Of a DNA stretch of 64,000 nt, positions 26,125 to 37,541 are shown piece after piece. A program made the translations under genes and the position numbers. The DNA lies in NCBI GenBank assembly GCA_030148225.1, contig JASBTX010000033.1, positions 150,219 to 214,218 on the forward strand. Direction: 5' to 3'. Below the pieces are notes generated by a model that was not told where the DNA came from, did not search any database, and was given only the letters and a program-made list of their open reading frames with translations. Source of the DNA: Paracoccaceae bacterium (GTDB lineage Bacteria; Pseudomonadota; Alphaproteobacteria; Rhodobacterales; Rhodobacteraceae). The number at the start of each line of letters is the position of its first letter. Positions within the stretch are counted from its first letter, which is position 1.

Positions 26125-27480
26125 ATGAACGAAGACGTTTGGGGACGAGTTTGTGTTCAGCTGGAAAAGACGGTTGGGAAGAACAATTTCGTCACATGGA
26201 TCAAGCCGCTCCACTTTGAGGGTGTAGACGGCGGCGTGGCGACGTTTCACGTGCCGACCACGTTCATGGGCGACTGGGTGTCGCGCAATTTCGGCGATCA
26301 GCTCCGCCAGCAGCTGTTGACCGAAGGGATCGTTGTTGACCGGCTTGCGTTCGAGGTGCCGACAACACGCACCCGGCCTGCCTCGCCGACCGTCGCCAGG
26401 AAAGAAGTTCGTCCGTCGCGCAAAAGTGCCGATCCCGCCATGCCGGGCGCATCGCTGGATGAACGCTTTACCTTTGACAGTTTCGTGGTGGGCAAGCCCA
26501 ACGAACTGGCCCATGCCGCGGCACGCCGTGTCGCCGAAGGCGGTGCGGTGACGTTCAACCCGCTTTTCCTTTATGGTGGTGTCGGGCTGGGCAAGACCCA
26601 CCTGATGCACGCGATCGCGTGGGAATTGCGCAAGCGCGATGCGAAGCAGAAGGTTGTCTACCTGTCGGCTGAACAGTTCATGTATCACTTTGTCCAGTCG
26701 CTGCGCGACCGCTCGACCATGGATTTCAAAAGCATGTTCCGCTCGGTCGATGTGCTGATGGTGGATGATGTTCAGTTCATCGCGGGCAAGGATTCCACGC
26801 AGGATGAATTTTTCCATACCTTCAACGCCCTGATCGATCAGGGGCGGCAGATCATCATTTCGGGTGATCGTTCGCCATCGGAAATCGACGGGTTGGACGA
26901 ACGTATCCAGTCGCGCCTGCAATGGGGGCTGGTCGTGGATCTGCACCCGACCGATTATGAATTGCGTCTGGGCATTCTGCAGCAGAAGGTCGAGCTGTAT
27001 CGCATCCAGTATCCTGAACTCTTTATCGCCGATGGCGTGCTGGAGTTTCTGGCCCAGCGCATCAGCACCAATGTTCGGGTGCTCGAAGGCGCGCTGACGC
27101 GGCTCTTTGCCTTTGCTTCGTTGGTCGGGCGCGAAATCACGCTGGATCTGACGCAGGATTGCCTGGCCGATATACTGCGCGCTTCGGATCGCAAGGTCAC
27201 GATTGACGAGATCATGCGCAAGGTGTCCCAGCATTATAACATCCGGATGTCAGACTTGCTGAGCCCACGGCGCACACGCACCATTGCGCGCCCGCGACAG
27301 GTTGCGATGTATCTGGCCAAGCAGCTGACATCGCGGTCCTATCCCGAGATCGGACGCCGGTTCGGCGGACGCGACCACACAACGGTTCTGCATGCCGTGC
27401 GCAAGATCGAAGAGCTGAAGGCCATCGATAATCAGATCGCCGAAGATGTCGAATTGCTGCGTCGGATGCTCGAGGCCTGA
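26125..27480 (+). CDS. dnaA: Chromosomal replication initiator DnaA
   Basis: A 451-residue AAA+ initiator that binds DnaA boxes at oriC and melts the origin. Domain I occupies roughly residues 1-90, a short linker follows, and the AAA+ domain has Walker A GGVGLGKTHLMHAI near residue 150 and Walker B VDVLMVDDVQFIAG. The C-terminal DNA-binding domain carries the DnaA signature around RFGGRDHTTVLHAVRKIEEL. The gene order rpsT, rhodanese, dnaA, dnaN, recF is the Rhodobacteraceae form of the dnaA region. I see no convincing cluster of TTATCCACA boxes around it, so oriC is not placed. Confidence 0.98.
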   Translation: MNEDVWGRVCVQLEKTVGKNNFVTWIKPLHFEGVDGGVATFHVPTTFMGDWVSRNFGDQLRQQLLTEGIVVDRLAFEVPTTRTRPASPTVARKEVRPSRKSADPAMPGASLDERFTFDSFVVGKPNELAHAAARRVAEGGAVTFNPLFLYGGVGLGKTHLMHAIAWELRKRDAKQKVVYLSAEQFMYHFVQSLRDRSTMDFKSMFRSVDVLMVDDVQFIAGKDSTQDEFFHTFNALIDQGRQIIISGDRSPSEIDGLDERIQSRLQWGLVVDLHPTDYELRLGILQQKVELYRIQYPELFIADGVLEFLAQRISTNVRVLEGALTRLFAFASLVGREITLDLTQDCLADILRASDRKVTIDEIMRKVSQHYNIRMSDLLSPRRTRTIARPRQVAMYLAKQLTSRSYPEIGRRFGGRDHTTVLHAVRKIEELKAIDNQIAEDVELLRRMLEA

Positions 27481-27579
27481 TCACCCCTTTTCCTTAGCGC
27501 TGCGACGGGTATAAATCGCTTGAGCATACAGGCGTTTCGGGTATCGTGTGAGACCCCGGAAGGGTGAGGGAACAGGGTT

Positions 27580-28698
27580 ATGAAAATTAGCATCGAACGC
27601 GGAACGCTGTTAAAGGCGGTCAGCCAGGCACAATCGGTTGTCGAGCGGCGCAACACGATCCCGATCCTGGCCAATGTGCTGATCGAGGCCGACCAGAACT
27701 CGGTCAGTTTCCGCGCGACCGATCTGGATATCGAGGTGGTGGACAAGGCTGTGGCCCAGGTAGAGCGCGCGGGCGCGACAACGGTATCGGCGGTGACCTT
27801 GCACGAGATCGTGCGCAAACTGCCCGACGGTGCGCTGGTGGTGCTGTCGGATAACGGCACCTCGGGCCGGATGACGGTTGAGGCGGGACGATCCAACTTT
27901 TCGTTGGCGACGCTGCCGCGCGAGGATTTCCCGGTGATGGCGTCGTCCGAATACACCGCGAATTTTACTGCTGCGGCACCGGTTCTGCGACGCCTTTTCG
28001 ATAAGTCGAAATTTGCCATATCCACAGAAGAGACACGCTATTACCTGAACGGTGTCTATATGCATGTCGCCAATGGCGAGGCAGGCAGCGTGCTGCGCTG
28101 CGTCGCGACCGATGGTCACCGGCTGGCCCGGATCGATGCCGATCTGCCGGCGGGGGCCGAACATATGCCGGGCGTGATCGTGCCGCGCAAGACAGTGGGC
28201 GAGTTGCGCAAGCTGCTGGATGATGATGACATGCAGATCGCGGTCTCCGTGTCCGAGACCAAGGTCCGTTTCGCGACGCCGGAAATCACGCTGACCTCCA
28301 AGGTGATCGACGGGACATTTCCCGACTACACCCGCGTCATCCCGGCGGGTAATACCCGCAAGCTGGAGGTTGATGCATCGGAATTCGCCCGTGCGGTCGA
28401 CCGCGTGGCCACCGTGTCATCAGAGCGTTCGCGGGCGGTCAAACTGTCGCTGGACGAGGACCGGCTGGTCCTGTCGGTCAACGCGCCGGACAGCGGTGCC
28501 GCTGAGGAAGAACTGGCGGTGGCCTATGGCGATGACCGCCTTGAGATCGGGTTCAACGCCAAATATCTGCTGGAGATCGCAAGCCAGGTGGATCGCGAGA
28601 ATGCAGTGTTTCTGTTCAACTCGTCCGGTGATCCGACGCTGATGCGCGAAGGCAATGACACATCGGCGGTTTATGTCGTCATGCCGATGCGCGTGTAG
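27580..28698 (+). CDS. dnaN: DNA polymerase III beta subunit (sliding clamp)
   Basis: A 372-residue clamp that encircles DNA and tethers polymerase III. The N-terminus MKISIERGTLLKAVSQAQ, the central SNFSLATLPREDFP and the C-terminal YVVMPMRV (the usual end of DnaN, near the clamp-binding pocket) identify it. It starts 99 bp after dnaA; that gap contains TTGAGC (27520) and TATCGT (27542) that might be a weak promoter. It is followed by recF after a short hairpin repeat. Length and all three repeated clamp domains are normal. Confidence 0.98.
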   Translation: MKISIERGTLLKAVSQAQSVVERRNTIPILANVLIEADQNSVSFRATDLDIEVVDKAVAQVERAGATTVSAVTLHEIVRKLPDGALVVLSDNGTSGRMTVEAGRSNFSLATLPREDFPVMASSEYTANFTAAAPVLRRLFDKSKFAISTEETRYYLNGVYMHVANGEAGSVLRCVATDGHRLARIDADLPAGAEHMPGVIVPRKTVGELRKLLDDDDMQIAVSVSETKVRFATPEITLTSKVIDGTFPDYTRVIPAGNTRKLEVDASEFARAVDRVATVSSERSRAVKLSLDEDRLVLSVNAPDSGAAEEELAVAYGDDRLEIGFNAKYLLEIASQVDRENAVFLFNSSGDPTLMREGNDTSAVYVVMPMRV

Positions 28699-28711
28699 CG
28701 CCGGGTGACAG

Positions 28712-28751
28712 GGATTTCTTGCCTCCGGCGGGAGTATTTTCGCAAAGAAGA
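28712..28751 (+). repeat. Short hairpin intergenic element before recF
   Basis: The 58-bp dnaN-recF gap has TTGCCTCCGGCGGGAGTATT followed by TTCGCAAAGAAG. CTCC-GGCG-GGAG is a small hairpin. From general knowledge, near-identical CCTCCGGCGGGAGTATTT sequences are scattered between genes in many Rhodobacteraceae genomes. It may serve as a weak terminator and it leads into the recF ribosome binding region. Confidence 0.6.
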
Positions 28752-28756
28752 AGCAG

Positions 28757-29854
28757 ATGACCGGGCGTTGGGTTGAACGGCTGACGCTGTCGCATTTCCG
28801 GTCGCATGCGCGGCTGGAGATCGCGCCGGACGCGCGCCCGGTGGCGATTTACGGGCCGAACGGGGCAGGTAAAACCAATCTTCTGGAGGCGGTGTCGCTA
28901 TTGTCGCCGGGGCGGGGCATTCGCCGGGCGCAGGCCGATGACATCGCCGCGCGGGGTGCCGCGCTGGGCTGGAAGGTAAGCGGGCGGATATCTGAGGGCA
29001 GGGGCCCGGGCCACGAGATCGATCTGCGCCATGAACCCGGCGGGCAACGGGAAGTTCGGATCGATGGCAAAGTGGCGCGTCAGCACGCGCTGGGGCGGAT
29101 CCTGCGTATCATCTGGCTTGTGCCGTCGATGGACCGTATCTGGAGTGAAGGTGCCGAGGGGAGACGGCGGTTTCTGGACCGCGTGACGCTGAGTTTCCTG
29201 CCCGGTCATGCCGAGGCCAGCCTCGCCTATGAAAAGGCGATGCGTGAACGCAACCGCCTGCTGAAGGATCAGGTCAGGGACGGACATTGGTATCGCGCGC
29301 TGGAGGGGCAGATGGCGACGCAGGGTGCACGCATCATGGCCAGCCGTCGCGATGCGGTGGGGCGTATCCGGGCGGCGCAGCAGGAAGCCGGGTCTGCCTT
29401 TCCGGTGGCAGAGCTTGATCTGGTGGCGGGGGGGGAAGAGACCGAGGAAGGGTTGTTGCGCAGTTTTCACGATGGACGCGCCGCTGATCTGGCCGCCGGG
29501 CGAACCCTGTCGGGGCCGCATCGCGGGGATCTGAGCGTACATTATGCGGCCAAGGGTATCCCGGCGCGGGAATGTTCGACGGGCGAGCAAAAGGCGCTCT
29601 TGATCTCGATCGTTCTGGCCAATGCGCGGGCGCTGGCGGCGGAAACGGGTCAGCCGCCGATCCTGCTCTTGGATGAGGTCGCGGCGCATCTGGATGCGGA
29701 CCGGCGCGCGCGCCTTTATGATGAGATTTGTGCCATCGGGACCCAGGCATGGATGACGGGAACCGGCAGCGATTTGTTTGACGGGCTGGGCGCGCGGGCG
29801 CAGTATCTTGCCGTCAACGAAACAGACGGCCAATCGACGGTAGAATGCGCATGA
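28757..29854 (+). CDS. recF: DNA replication and repair protein RecF
   Basis: A 365-residue SMC-like ATPase that, with RecO and RecR, loads RecA at single-strand gaps. Walker A is GPNGAGKTNLLEA near residue 35, the signature region lies around LSGPHRGDL, and Walker B is ILLLDEVAAHLD. The family's N-terminal LTLSHFRSHARLEI is present. It follows dnaN closely. Its stop overlaps the glyoxalase-family gene by up to 10 bp, so the two are co-transcribed even though the latter is not a replication gene. Confidence 0.96.
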   Translation: MTGRWVERLTLSHFRSHARLEIAPDARPVAIYGPNGAGKTNLLEAVSLLSPGRGIRRAQADDIAARGAALGWKVSGRISEGRGPGHEIDLRHEPGGQREVRIDGKVARQHALGRILRIIWLVPSMDRIWSEGAEGRRRFLDRVTLSFLPGHAEASLAYEKAMRERNRLLKDQVRDGHWYRALEGQMATQGARIMASRRDAVGRIRAAQQEAGSAFPVAELDLVAGGEETEEGLLRSFHDGRAADLAAGRTLSGPHRGDLSVHYAAKGIPARECSTGEQKALLISIVLANARALAAETGQPPILLLDEVAAHLDADRRARLYDEICAIGTQAWMTGTGSDLFDGLGARAQYLAVNETDGQSTVECA

Positions 29855-30267
29855 AGACGAACAGGATCACGCTGGTATCGCTGGCGGTACGCGATCTGGA
29901 GAAGAGCAAGGCATTTTACGCTGCGCTGGGCTGGGAGATCGAGGAGGGACCGCCGGAGGCGGCGTTTTATCGGATGGGGCAGGGGTATTTCGGGCTTTAT
30001 AAGGTCGAGAAGCTGGCAGAAGACATTGGCAGATCGTCGGCTGAACTGGGCAGCGGGATGGTATCGCTGGCCCAGAACTTTGCCACCGAGGCCGAGGTGG
30101 ATGCGGCCTATGTGCGCGCGCTTGCCGCGGGAGGGGTGCAGTTATCCGCGCCCGAGACGGTTTTCTGGGGTGGATATTCGGGAACATGGGCCGATCCGGA
30201 CGGGCATATCTGGGAATATGCGATGAACCCGTTCTGGGAACTGGACGCGGACGGGCATCTGACATGA
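29845..30267 (+). CDS. VOC (glyoxalase/bleomycin resistance) family protein
   Basis: A 140-residue protein with two VOC beta-alpha-beta-beta-beta modules: RITLVSLAVRDLEKSKAFYA at the N-terminus and the second around GGYSGTWADPDGHIWEYAMN, which holds metal-ligand-type Asp, His and Glu residues. VOC proteins use a divalent metal for lyase, isomerase, dioxygenase or binding roles, and the activity here cannot be told. Two starts are possible, ATG at 29845 or 29851; the latter overlaps recF as ATGA. Its end overlaps the LysE-family gene as ATGA, so recF, VOC and lysE form a coupled series. Confidence 0.87.
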   Translation: MRMKTNRITLVSLAVRDLEKSKAFYAALGWEIEEGPPEAAFYRMGQGYFGLYKVEKLAEDIGRSSAELGSGMVSLAQNFATEAEVDAAYVRALAAGGVQLSAPETVFWGGYSGTWADPDGHIWEYAMNPFWELDADGHLT

Positions 30268-30884
30268 CGCTGGGGCTGGGCGAACTGGCGCTTTATGCGC
30301 TGGCGCTCCTGATCCTGTTCCTGACGCCGGGGCCGGTATGGGTGGCGCTGATCGCGCGCGGGGTGAGCGGCGGATTTCACGCCGCATGGCCGCTCGCGCT
30401 GGGTGTGGCCTTTGGTGATCTGATCTGGCCTTTGGTGGCGATTTTCGGGGTCAGCGCCATCGTGGCGGTCTATGCTGATTTCCTGATCGTGCTCAGATTC
30501 GCGGCAGCCGTGATCCTGATAGCGATGGGGCTGGCGCTGATCCGCTATTCAGCGAAGGCGCTGACCGCCGACAGTGCCCTGACGCGGCCGGGCATGTGGG
30601 CGGGATTTGCCGCGGGCGTTCTGGCCGTGACCGCGAACCCCAAGGCCAGCCTGTTCTACATGGCGATCCTGCCGTCATTCTTTGACTTTACCCGGATCAC
30701 GCTGATCGACATCGTCGTGATCTGTATCGCGTCCTTTGTTGTGCCTCTTTTTGGCAACCTGACGCTTAGCCTGTTTGTCAGCCAGATCCGGCGTTATCTC
30801 TCGTCGCCGGGAGCAGTAAAGCGGACGAATATCATTGCCGGAACGGCGCTGATTCTGGTGGGGGCGGTCATCGCCGTTACCTGA
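30264..30884 (+). CDS. LysE/RhtB family amino-acid exporter
   Basis: A 206-residue inner-membrane protein with about six hydrophobic helices. It opens with LALYALALLILFLTPGPVWV, containing the TPGP motif typical of the LysE/RhtB superfamily, and includes NPKASLFYMAILPSFF, the family's NPK motif. Such carriers export amino acids or derivatives. The start at 30264 overlaps the VOC stop (ATGA) and gives normal length; the frame stays open upstream to 30186. It ends 88 bp before gyrB and is the last complete gene of the Rhodobacteraceae-like half. The substrate is unknown. Confidence 0.92.
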   Translation: MTLGLGELALYALALLILFLTPGPVWVALIARGVSGGFHAAWPLALGVAFGDLIWPLVAIFGVSAIVAVYADFLIVLRFAAAVILIAMGLALIRYSAKALTADSALTRPGMWAGFAAGVLAVTANPKASLFYMAILPSFFDFTRITLIDIVVICIASFVVPLFGNLTLSLFVSQIRRYLSSPGAVKRTNIIAGTALILVGAVIAVT

Positions 30885-30951
30885 TTCGGAATTGCATAAA
30901 TAATGGGCGCGGGGCGTGACATTTCCCGGTGGAAAACGTATGTTTTTCTGA

Positions 30952-33354
<2,403 letters not shown>

Positions 33355-33443
33355 GCGGCGCGCACTCCTTCTTGATCTGCCGCAATGTTGCTTGCGTTGG
33401 CGGTGGTACCACCCTTTCCGGGTGAACAGCAGGAGAGCGGAAG

Positions 33444-34241
33444 ATGAAATCGATTCTCGTCCATATCCATGACGATGCCGGACAGAACGCGCGCCTTCAG
33501 GCGGCGCTCGACATGGCGCGCTACTACAGCGGACACCTGACCTGCCTGCAGGCCATGCCCTTCGCGGCCTATGCCGGCGAACCCTTCACGGGCGCGATGA
33601 TCGCCTACGAGGCCTACGCCGAAACAATGGAGGCGACGCGCACGCGCATCGAGGCGCAGCTCCAGAAGGAAGGCGTGCCTTGGGATTGGATCGATTCGCG
33701 CGGCAGCGGATCGGTCGCGGTGATGATGCACAGCCAGCTCACCGACCTCATCGTGCTGAGCCCGAGCGGCAAACTTACCGATCCCGACGCGGCGCTGCCG
33801 ATCGTCGGCGAAATCGCCACGAAAGTCCGCGCGCCGGTGCTCGCGGTTCGTGACGACCAGATCGGCTTCGATCCCTCGGGCGCCGCGCTCATCGCGTGGA
33901 ACGGTTCGCCCGAGGCGGCGCAGGCCGTGCGCAACGCGATGAGCATGCTGAGCGTCGCGAAGGGCGTTCATATCGCCTGCATCGAAGAGGATTTCGCGTC
34001 GCACATCCCGGCGCGAGAGGCGGCTTCCTACCTCTCCCGCTACGGGATCAAGGCCGATGTCCATGCCCGCGCGAAGGGCGGCAGCGTCGCGGATACGCTC
34101 TGCAGCATCGCCGCCGAGATCAGCGCCGGTTATCTGGTGATGGGCGCGTATGGCCGCTCGCGGTTCGCGGAGTTCATCCTGGGCGGCGTCACCCGCTCGC
34201 TGCTGGCGGACGCGCCGCTGCCGCTGGTGCTGTCGCACTGA
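33444..34241 (+). CDS. Universal stress protein (tandem UspA-type domains)
   Basis: A 265-residue cytoplasmic protein with two Usp-like halves. The first begins MKSILVHIHDDAGQ. The second (about residues 145-265) ends in the ATP-binding form MGAYGRSRFAEFILGGVTRS, matching the G-2x-G-9x-G(S/T) pattern, whereas the N-terminal half lacks it. Proteins of this group respond to stress and growth arrest. It follows gyrB by 89 bp on the same strand with a good GGAG-type ribosome site. Its last 53 bp overlap the 3' end of a convergent small membrane protein gene. Confidence 0.92.
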   Translation: MKSILVHIHDDAGQNARLQAALDMARYYSGHLTCLQAMPFAAYAGEPFTGAMIAYEAYAETMEATRTRIEAQLQKEGVPWDWIDSRGSGSVAVMMHSQLTDLIVLSPSGKLTDPDAALPIVGEIATKVRAPVLAVRDDQIGFDPSGAALIAWNGSPEAAQAVRNAMSMLSVAKGVHIACIEEDFASHIPAREAASYLSRYGIKADVHARAKGGSVADTLCSIAAEISAGYLVMGAYGRSRFAEFILGGVTRSLLADAPLPLVLSH

Positions 34242-34482
34242 CGGGCGACACCTTGCGGATCAGGTAGCGGTAGACGCCGACGACATTGATGACGAAGAGC
34301 ACGGCGTTCTGCGTTGAGAGCGCCGCCTCCTCGTCGAGCAGCCCGACTGTGATCCACGCCGCGCTCGACAGCAGGAACAAGACGAACCCCCAGCCGGTGA
34401 CACGCCGGCCGAGATCGGCGGCAACCGCGCACGCCGCAATCATGCCGCTGATCGACGCCGTCCATTTCACCACCTCGAGCAC
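34189..34482 (-). CDS. Small integral membrane protein, function unknown
   Basis: A 97-residue protein with three hydrophobic helices: VVKWTASISGMIAACAVAAD, WGFVLFLLSSAAWITVGLL and NAVLFVINVVGVYRYLI. An alanine/proline-rich tail follows. The layout resembles half-size PQ-loop/SWEET-like or YgjV-type membrane proteins of unknown role. It converges on the universal stress gene and overlaps it by 53 bp. The start ATG has an AAGGAG sequence upstream on its strand (34490-34495). No function is assigned. Confidence 0.75.
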   Translation of the reverse strand: MLEVVKWTASISGMIAACAVAADLGRRVTGWGFVLFLLSSAAWITVGLLDEEAALSTQNAVLFVINVVGVYRYLIRKVSPVSATAPAAAARPPAASG

Positions 34483-34644
34483 CGCGTTCTCCTTGCTTCC
34501 GAAGGTTCAAAGCCATGCCCAGCCGATATGTTCCGGCACCCACCCCGAATCTGTGATCTTTCGGCAACAGAAAGCGGGGATGCAGGACAGCAACACGGCT
34601 GCATCCGAAACGGGCGGTTGCAGCTTTGTGCGCTTCGTCCCAAG

Positions 34645-34795
34645 TTAGGTCTTTACGCGAGAAGACGCTCTCGGCAGGTTTCGCGCGTGCGTCCGGCTGT
34701 AGTTCCGGTTTTGCAGCCGTGATGGGGAAATTCGGAGACACTCCACGCTGACCCGGGGAGTTGGACCCGTACCCTGAGGGGCGCGGGTCCTTTTT
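34645..34795 (+). ncRNA. Candidate plus-strand small RNA ahead of glnD
   Basis: The 312-bp gap between the small membrane protein and glnD has no credible reading frame, and both flanking genes are on the minus strand. It nevertheless ends in a good plus-strand terminator. Within it are the hairpins CGAGA/TCTCG (34658-34673), CGGCTG/CAGCCG (34694-34719) and ACTCC/GGAGT (34739-34761). This suggests a structured transcript of roughly 150 nt running antisense toward the end of glnD. No family is recognised and the 5' end is a guess. Confidence 0.35.
34763..34795 (+). terminator. Orphan plus-strand intrinsic terminator
   Basis: GGACCCG pairs with CGGGTCC and is followed by TTTTT, abutting the glnD stop on the other strand. 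No annotated plus-strand gene ends here. Confidence 0.7.
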
Positions 34796-37530
34796 CAGGC
34801 GGCGGCCTTCGCCTCAATGTCGCCCGAGGCCACGGCCAGCAGCTTGCGCGTAATGCTCTTCAGCCGCTGTGCGTTCTCGATCTTGTCGCCGGTGAGATCG
34901 GTCACGTAGAAAACGTCGACCGCGCGCTCGCCGTAGGTGGCGATATGCGCCGAGCTGATCGAAAGCCGCGCATCGAACAATGTGCGCGTCAGCCCATAGA
35001 GCAGCGCCGGGCGATCGAGCGCATGCACTTCGATCACCGTGTAGCGGTTCGATGCCTTGTTGTCGGCAAGCACGTTCGGCTCGACCTTGAACACATCGGC
35101 ACGGTGCCGCGTCAGCGGCCGCGCCGCCAGCCGCTCGGCAAGCTTCACCTGCCCCGAAGCCGCCTCAATGATCGTCGTCTTCAGCCGCTCGAGCGCGTGC
35201 GCCTCCTCGAGCGCGCGGCCCGCGGGCGTCTGCACGACGAGATTGTCGATCGCCATGCCGTCGCGCGTCGTATGGATGCGTGCATCGACGATGTTCGCGC
35301 CGCAGAGCGTGATGCCGCCCGCGATCCGGTAGAAGAGGCCGGGATGGTCGGGTGCGTAGACCGACACCTGCGTGGCGCCGAGCGCGTCGTCGCACGTCAT
35401 CGCAACCGAAATCTCGTCTTTCGCCTCCGCGATCTGCCGCGCATTCGCGAGCAGCGAGCCGGCGGGCTCAGCGACCCAGTAGCTGTCGAAAAACCGCTTC
35501 GCATGGGTGTTGAAGACCCGGTCGCTCCAACCGAGCGCGGCCTTCAATTCGTCCTTCTTCGCGGCGATGCGCTCGGCGCGCCCGCGCTGCTGGTGACCAA
35601 GGCGCAGCATCTCCTCGGCGGCGACATACAGGTCGCGCATCAGCTGCGCTTTCCATTCCGTCCAGCGGCCGGGGCCGACCGCGCGGATATCGACAACGGT
35701 GAGGATCATCAGCAGCCGCAAGCGCTCCACGTCCTGCACAACCGCGACGAAATCCTGAATCGTCTTGAAATCCGAAAGGTCGCGGCGCGTCGCGGTTTCC
35801 GACATCAGCAGGTGATAGCGCACCAGCCACGAGACGGTTTCGGTCTCCGCCGGCGTAAGGCCAAGGCGCGGGCAGAGCGCCAGCGCGACATCGGCGCCGA
35901 GCAGACTGTGATCGCCGCCGCGCCCCTTGGCGATATCGTGCAGCAGCACCGCCGCGTAGATGACCCGGCGCGAGGCGATCTGGTGGATGATCACCGCGCT
36001 CGTCGGATGCTCCGCCGTCAGCTCGCCGTTCTCGATGCGCGCGAGCAGGCCGATGGCGCGGATCGTATGCTCATCGACCGTGTAGTGGTGATACATGTCG
36101 TATTGCATGCGCGCGACGACGCGGCCGAAATCGGGAACGAAGCGGCCGAAGACGCCGGCCTCGTTCATCCAGCGCAGCACCGTGTCGGGCGCGCGGCGGC
36201 TGGTGAGCACATCCATGAACAGCGTGTTCGCACGCGGATCGCGGCGGACCCGCGCGTCGATCAGCTTCGCATCCCGGCCCGCCTGCCGCATCGCCTGCGG
36301 ATGGATTTCAAGTTCATGCTTTTCGGCAAGCGCGAACATTTCGAGAAGCCGCACGGGGTCCTTCGCGAAAAAGTCGTCACTCGGCACGCCGAGGCGGCCC
36401 CGCTGCACGGTGAAGCCGTTCAGCTTTTTGGGCGCTCGGCGCATGCTCGGCAGGCGGATGCGGCTTTCCGCATATGTCTCTTCAAGGTGCGAGAGGAACA
36501 GGCCGGTGAGATCGCCAACCTGCCGCGCGATAAGGAAATAATGGCGCATGAAGCGCTCGACGGCCGACATGCGCGCGCGGTCCTGATAATGAAGCCGCTG
36601 CGCAAGCTCGCGCTGCATGTCGAAGGTCAGCCGTTCCTCGCCGCGTTTCGCGATGTCGTGCAGGTTGATGCGCACCGCCCACAGGAAATTCTCGGCCTTG
36701 TTGAACTGGCGGTATTCGCGCGGGGTCAGCAGGCCCTTGTCGACGAGATCAGCAGCGCGTTCCACGCGCAGCACGTACTTGCCGATCCAGAACAAGGTAT
36801 GGAGATCGCGCAGCCCGCCCTTGCCTTCCTTGATGTTGGGCTCGACGACATAGCGGCTGTCGCCCATGCGTGTGTGGCGCGCGTCGCGCTCGGCGAGCTT
36901 GGCCTGCGTGAAGTCGCGTTCGGTGCCGGAGACGACATCCTTCAGGAACCGTGCGTTCGACTCGTCGTAAAGCGCCTCGTCGCCCCACACGTAGCGCGCC
37001 TCCAGCATCGCGGTGCGGATCGTCACATCCTCGCGCGACAGACGCACGACATCCGCGATCGAGCGCGTGGCGTGGCCGACCTTCAGCCCGAGATCCCACA
37101 GCGTGTAGAGCATCGTCTCGACGACCTGCTCGATCCAGCCCGTGGATTTCTGCGCGGTGAGGAACAGGATGTCGACATCCGAAAACGGCGCCATCTCGGC
37201 GCGGCCGTAGCCGCCGACCGCGCACACCGCGATGCGTTCGGCGGCGCTGGGGTTGCTTGCGGGGTAGAGCCGCTGCGTCGCGAAATCGAAAACGAGCCGC
37301 ACCAGCTGGTCGGTGAGGAACGCGTAGCCGTTCGCAAGCTCCAGTCCCTTGTTGGGCGCTGCTTCCAGGCGCCGCTTGAGTTCGGTGCGCGCGTCCGCAA
37401 GCGCGATGCGAAGCACGCCAACGGCAGCGGCGCGGTCGGCGGGAATCGCAGCCAGAGCCTCGGCTATCTCGCGGCGATCGATGATCGCGCGGCGGTCGGT
37501 AACGCGGTGAAAACGGTCGGTCATGCTCAT
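34795..37530 (-). CDS. glnD: Bifunctional PII uridylyltransferase/uridylyl-removing enzyme GlnD
   Basis: A 911-residue nitrogen sensor that uridylylates PII proteins when glutamine is low and removes UMP when it is high. Domains in order: nucleotidyltransferase with VGGYGRAEMAPFSDVDIL near residue 90, a long GlnE-like linker, the HD hydrolase domain (VDEHTIRAIGLLARIE and LLHDIAKGRGGDHS), and two C-terminal ACT domains (TQVSVYAPDHPGLFYRIAG and TVIEVHALDRPALLYGLT). The start at 37530 follows GAGGGG and gives family length; the frame reads on into mutS without meaning. It lies 11 bp after mutS, a pairing characteristic of Sphingomonadales. Confidence 0.97.
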   Translation of the reverse strand: MSMTDRFHRVTDRRAIIDRREIAEALAAIPADRAAAVGVLRIALADARTELKRRLEAAPNKGLELANGYAFLTDQLVRLVFDFATQRLYPASNPSAAERIAVCAVGGYGRAEMAPFSDVDILFLTAQKSTGWIEQVVETMLYTLWDLGLKVGHATRSIADVVRLSREDVTIRTAMLEARYVWGDEALYDESNARFLKDVVSGTERDFTQAKLAERDARHTRMGDSRYVVEPNIKEGKGGLRDLHTLFWIGKYVLRVERAADLVDKGLLTPREYRQFNKAENFLWAVRINLHDIAKRGEERLTFDMQRELAQRLHYQDRARMSAVERFMRHYFLIARQVGDLTGLFLSHLEETYAESRIRLPSMRRAPKKLNGFTVQRGRLGVPSDDFFAKDPVRLLEMFALAEKHELEIHPQAMRQAGRDAKLIDARVRRDPRANTLFMDVLTSRRAPDTVLRWMNEAGVFGRFVPDFGRVVARMQYDMYHHYTVDEHTIRAIGLLARIENGELTAEHPTSAVIIHQIASRRVIYAAVLLHDIAKGRGGDHSLLGADVALALCPRLGLTPAETETVSWLVRYHLLMSETATRRDLSDFKTIQDFVAVVQDVERLRLLMILTVVDIRAVGPGRWTEWKAQLMRDLYVAAEEMLRLGHQQRGRAERIAAKKDELKAALGWSDRVFNTHAKRFFDSYWVAEPAGSLLANARQIAEAKDEISVAMTCDDALGATQVSVYAPDHPGLFYRIAGGITLCGANIVDARIHTTRDGMAIDNLVVQTPAGRALEEAHALERLKTTIIEAASGQVKLAERLAARPLTRHRADVFKVEPNVLADNKASNRYTVIEVHALDRPALLYGLTRTLFDARLSISSAHIATYGERAVDVFYVTDLTGDKIENAQRLKSITRKLLAVASGDIEAKAAA

Positions 37531-37541
37531 GATATCGCCCC

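Noticed and set aside
34500..34530. tRNA-like T-arm sequence GGTTCAAAGCC
   Set aside because: No matching acceptor, D or anticodon arms could be folded around it.
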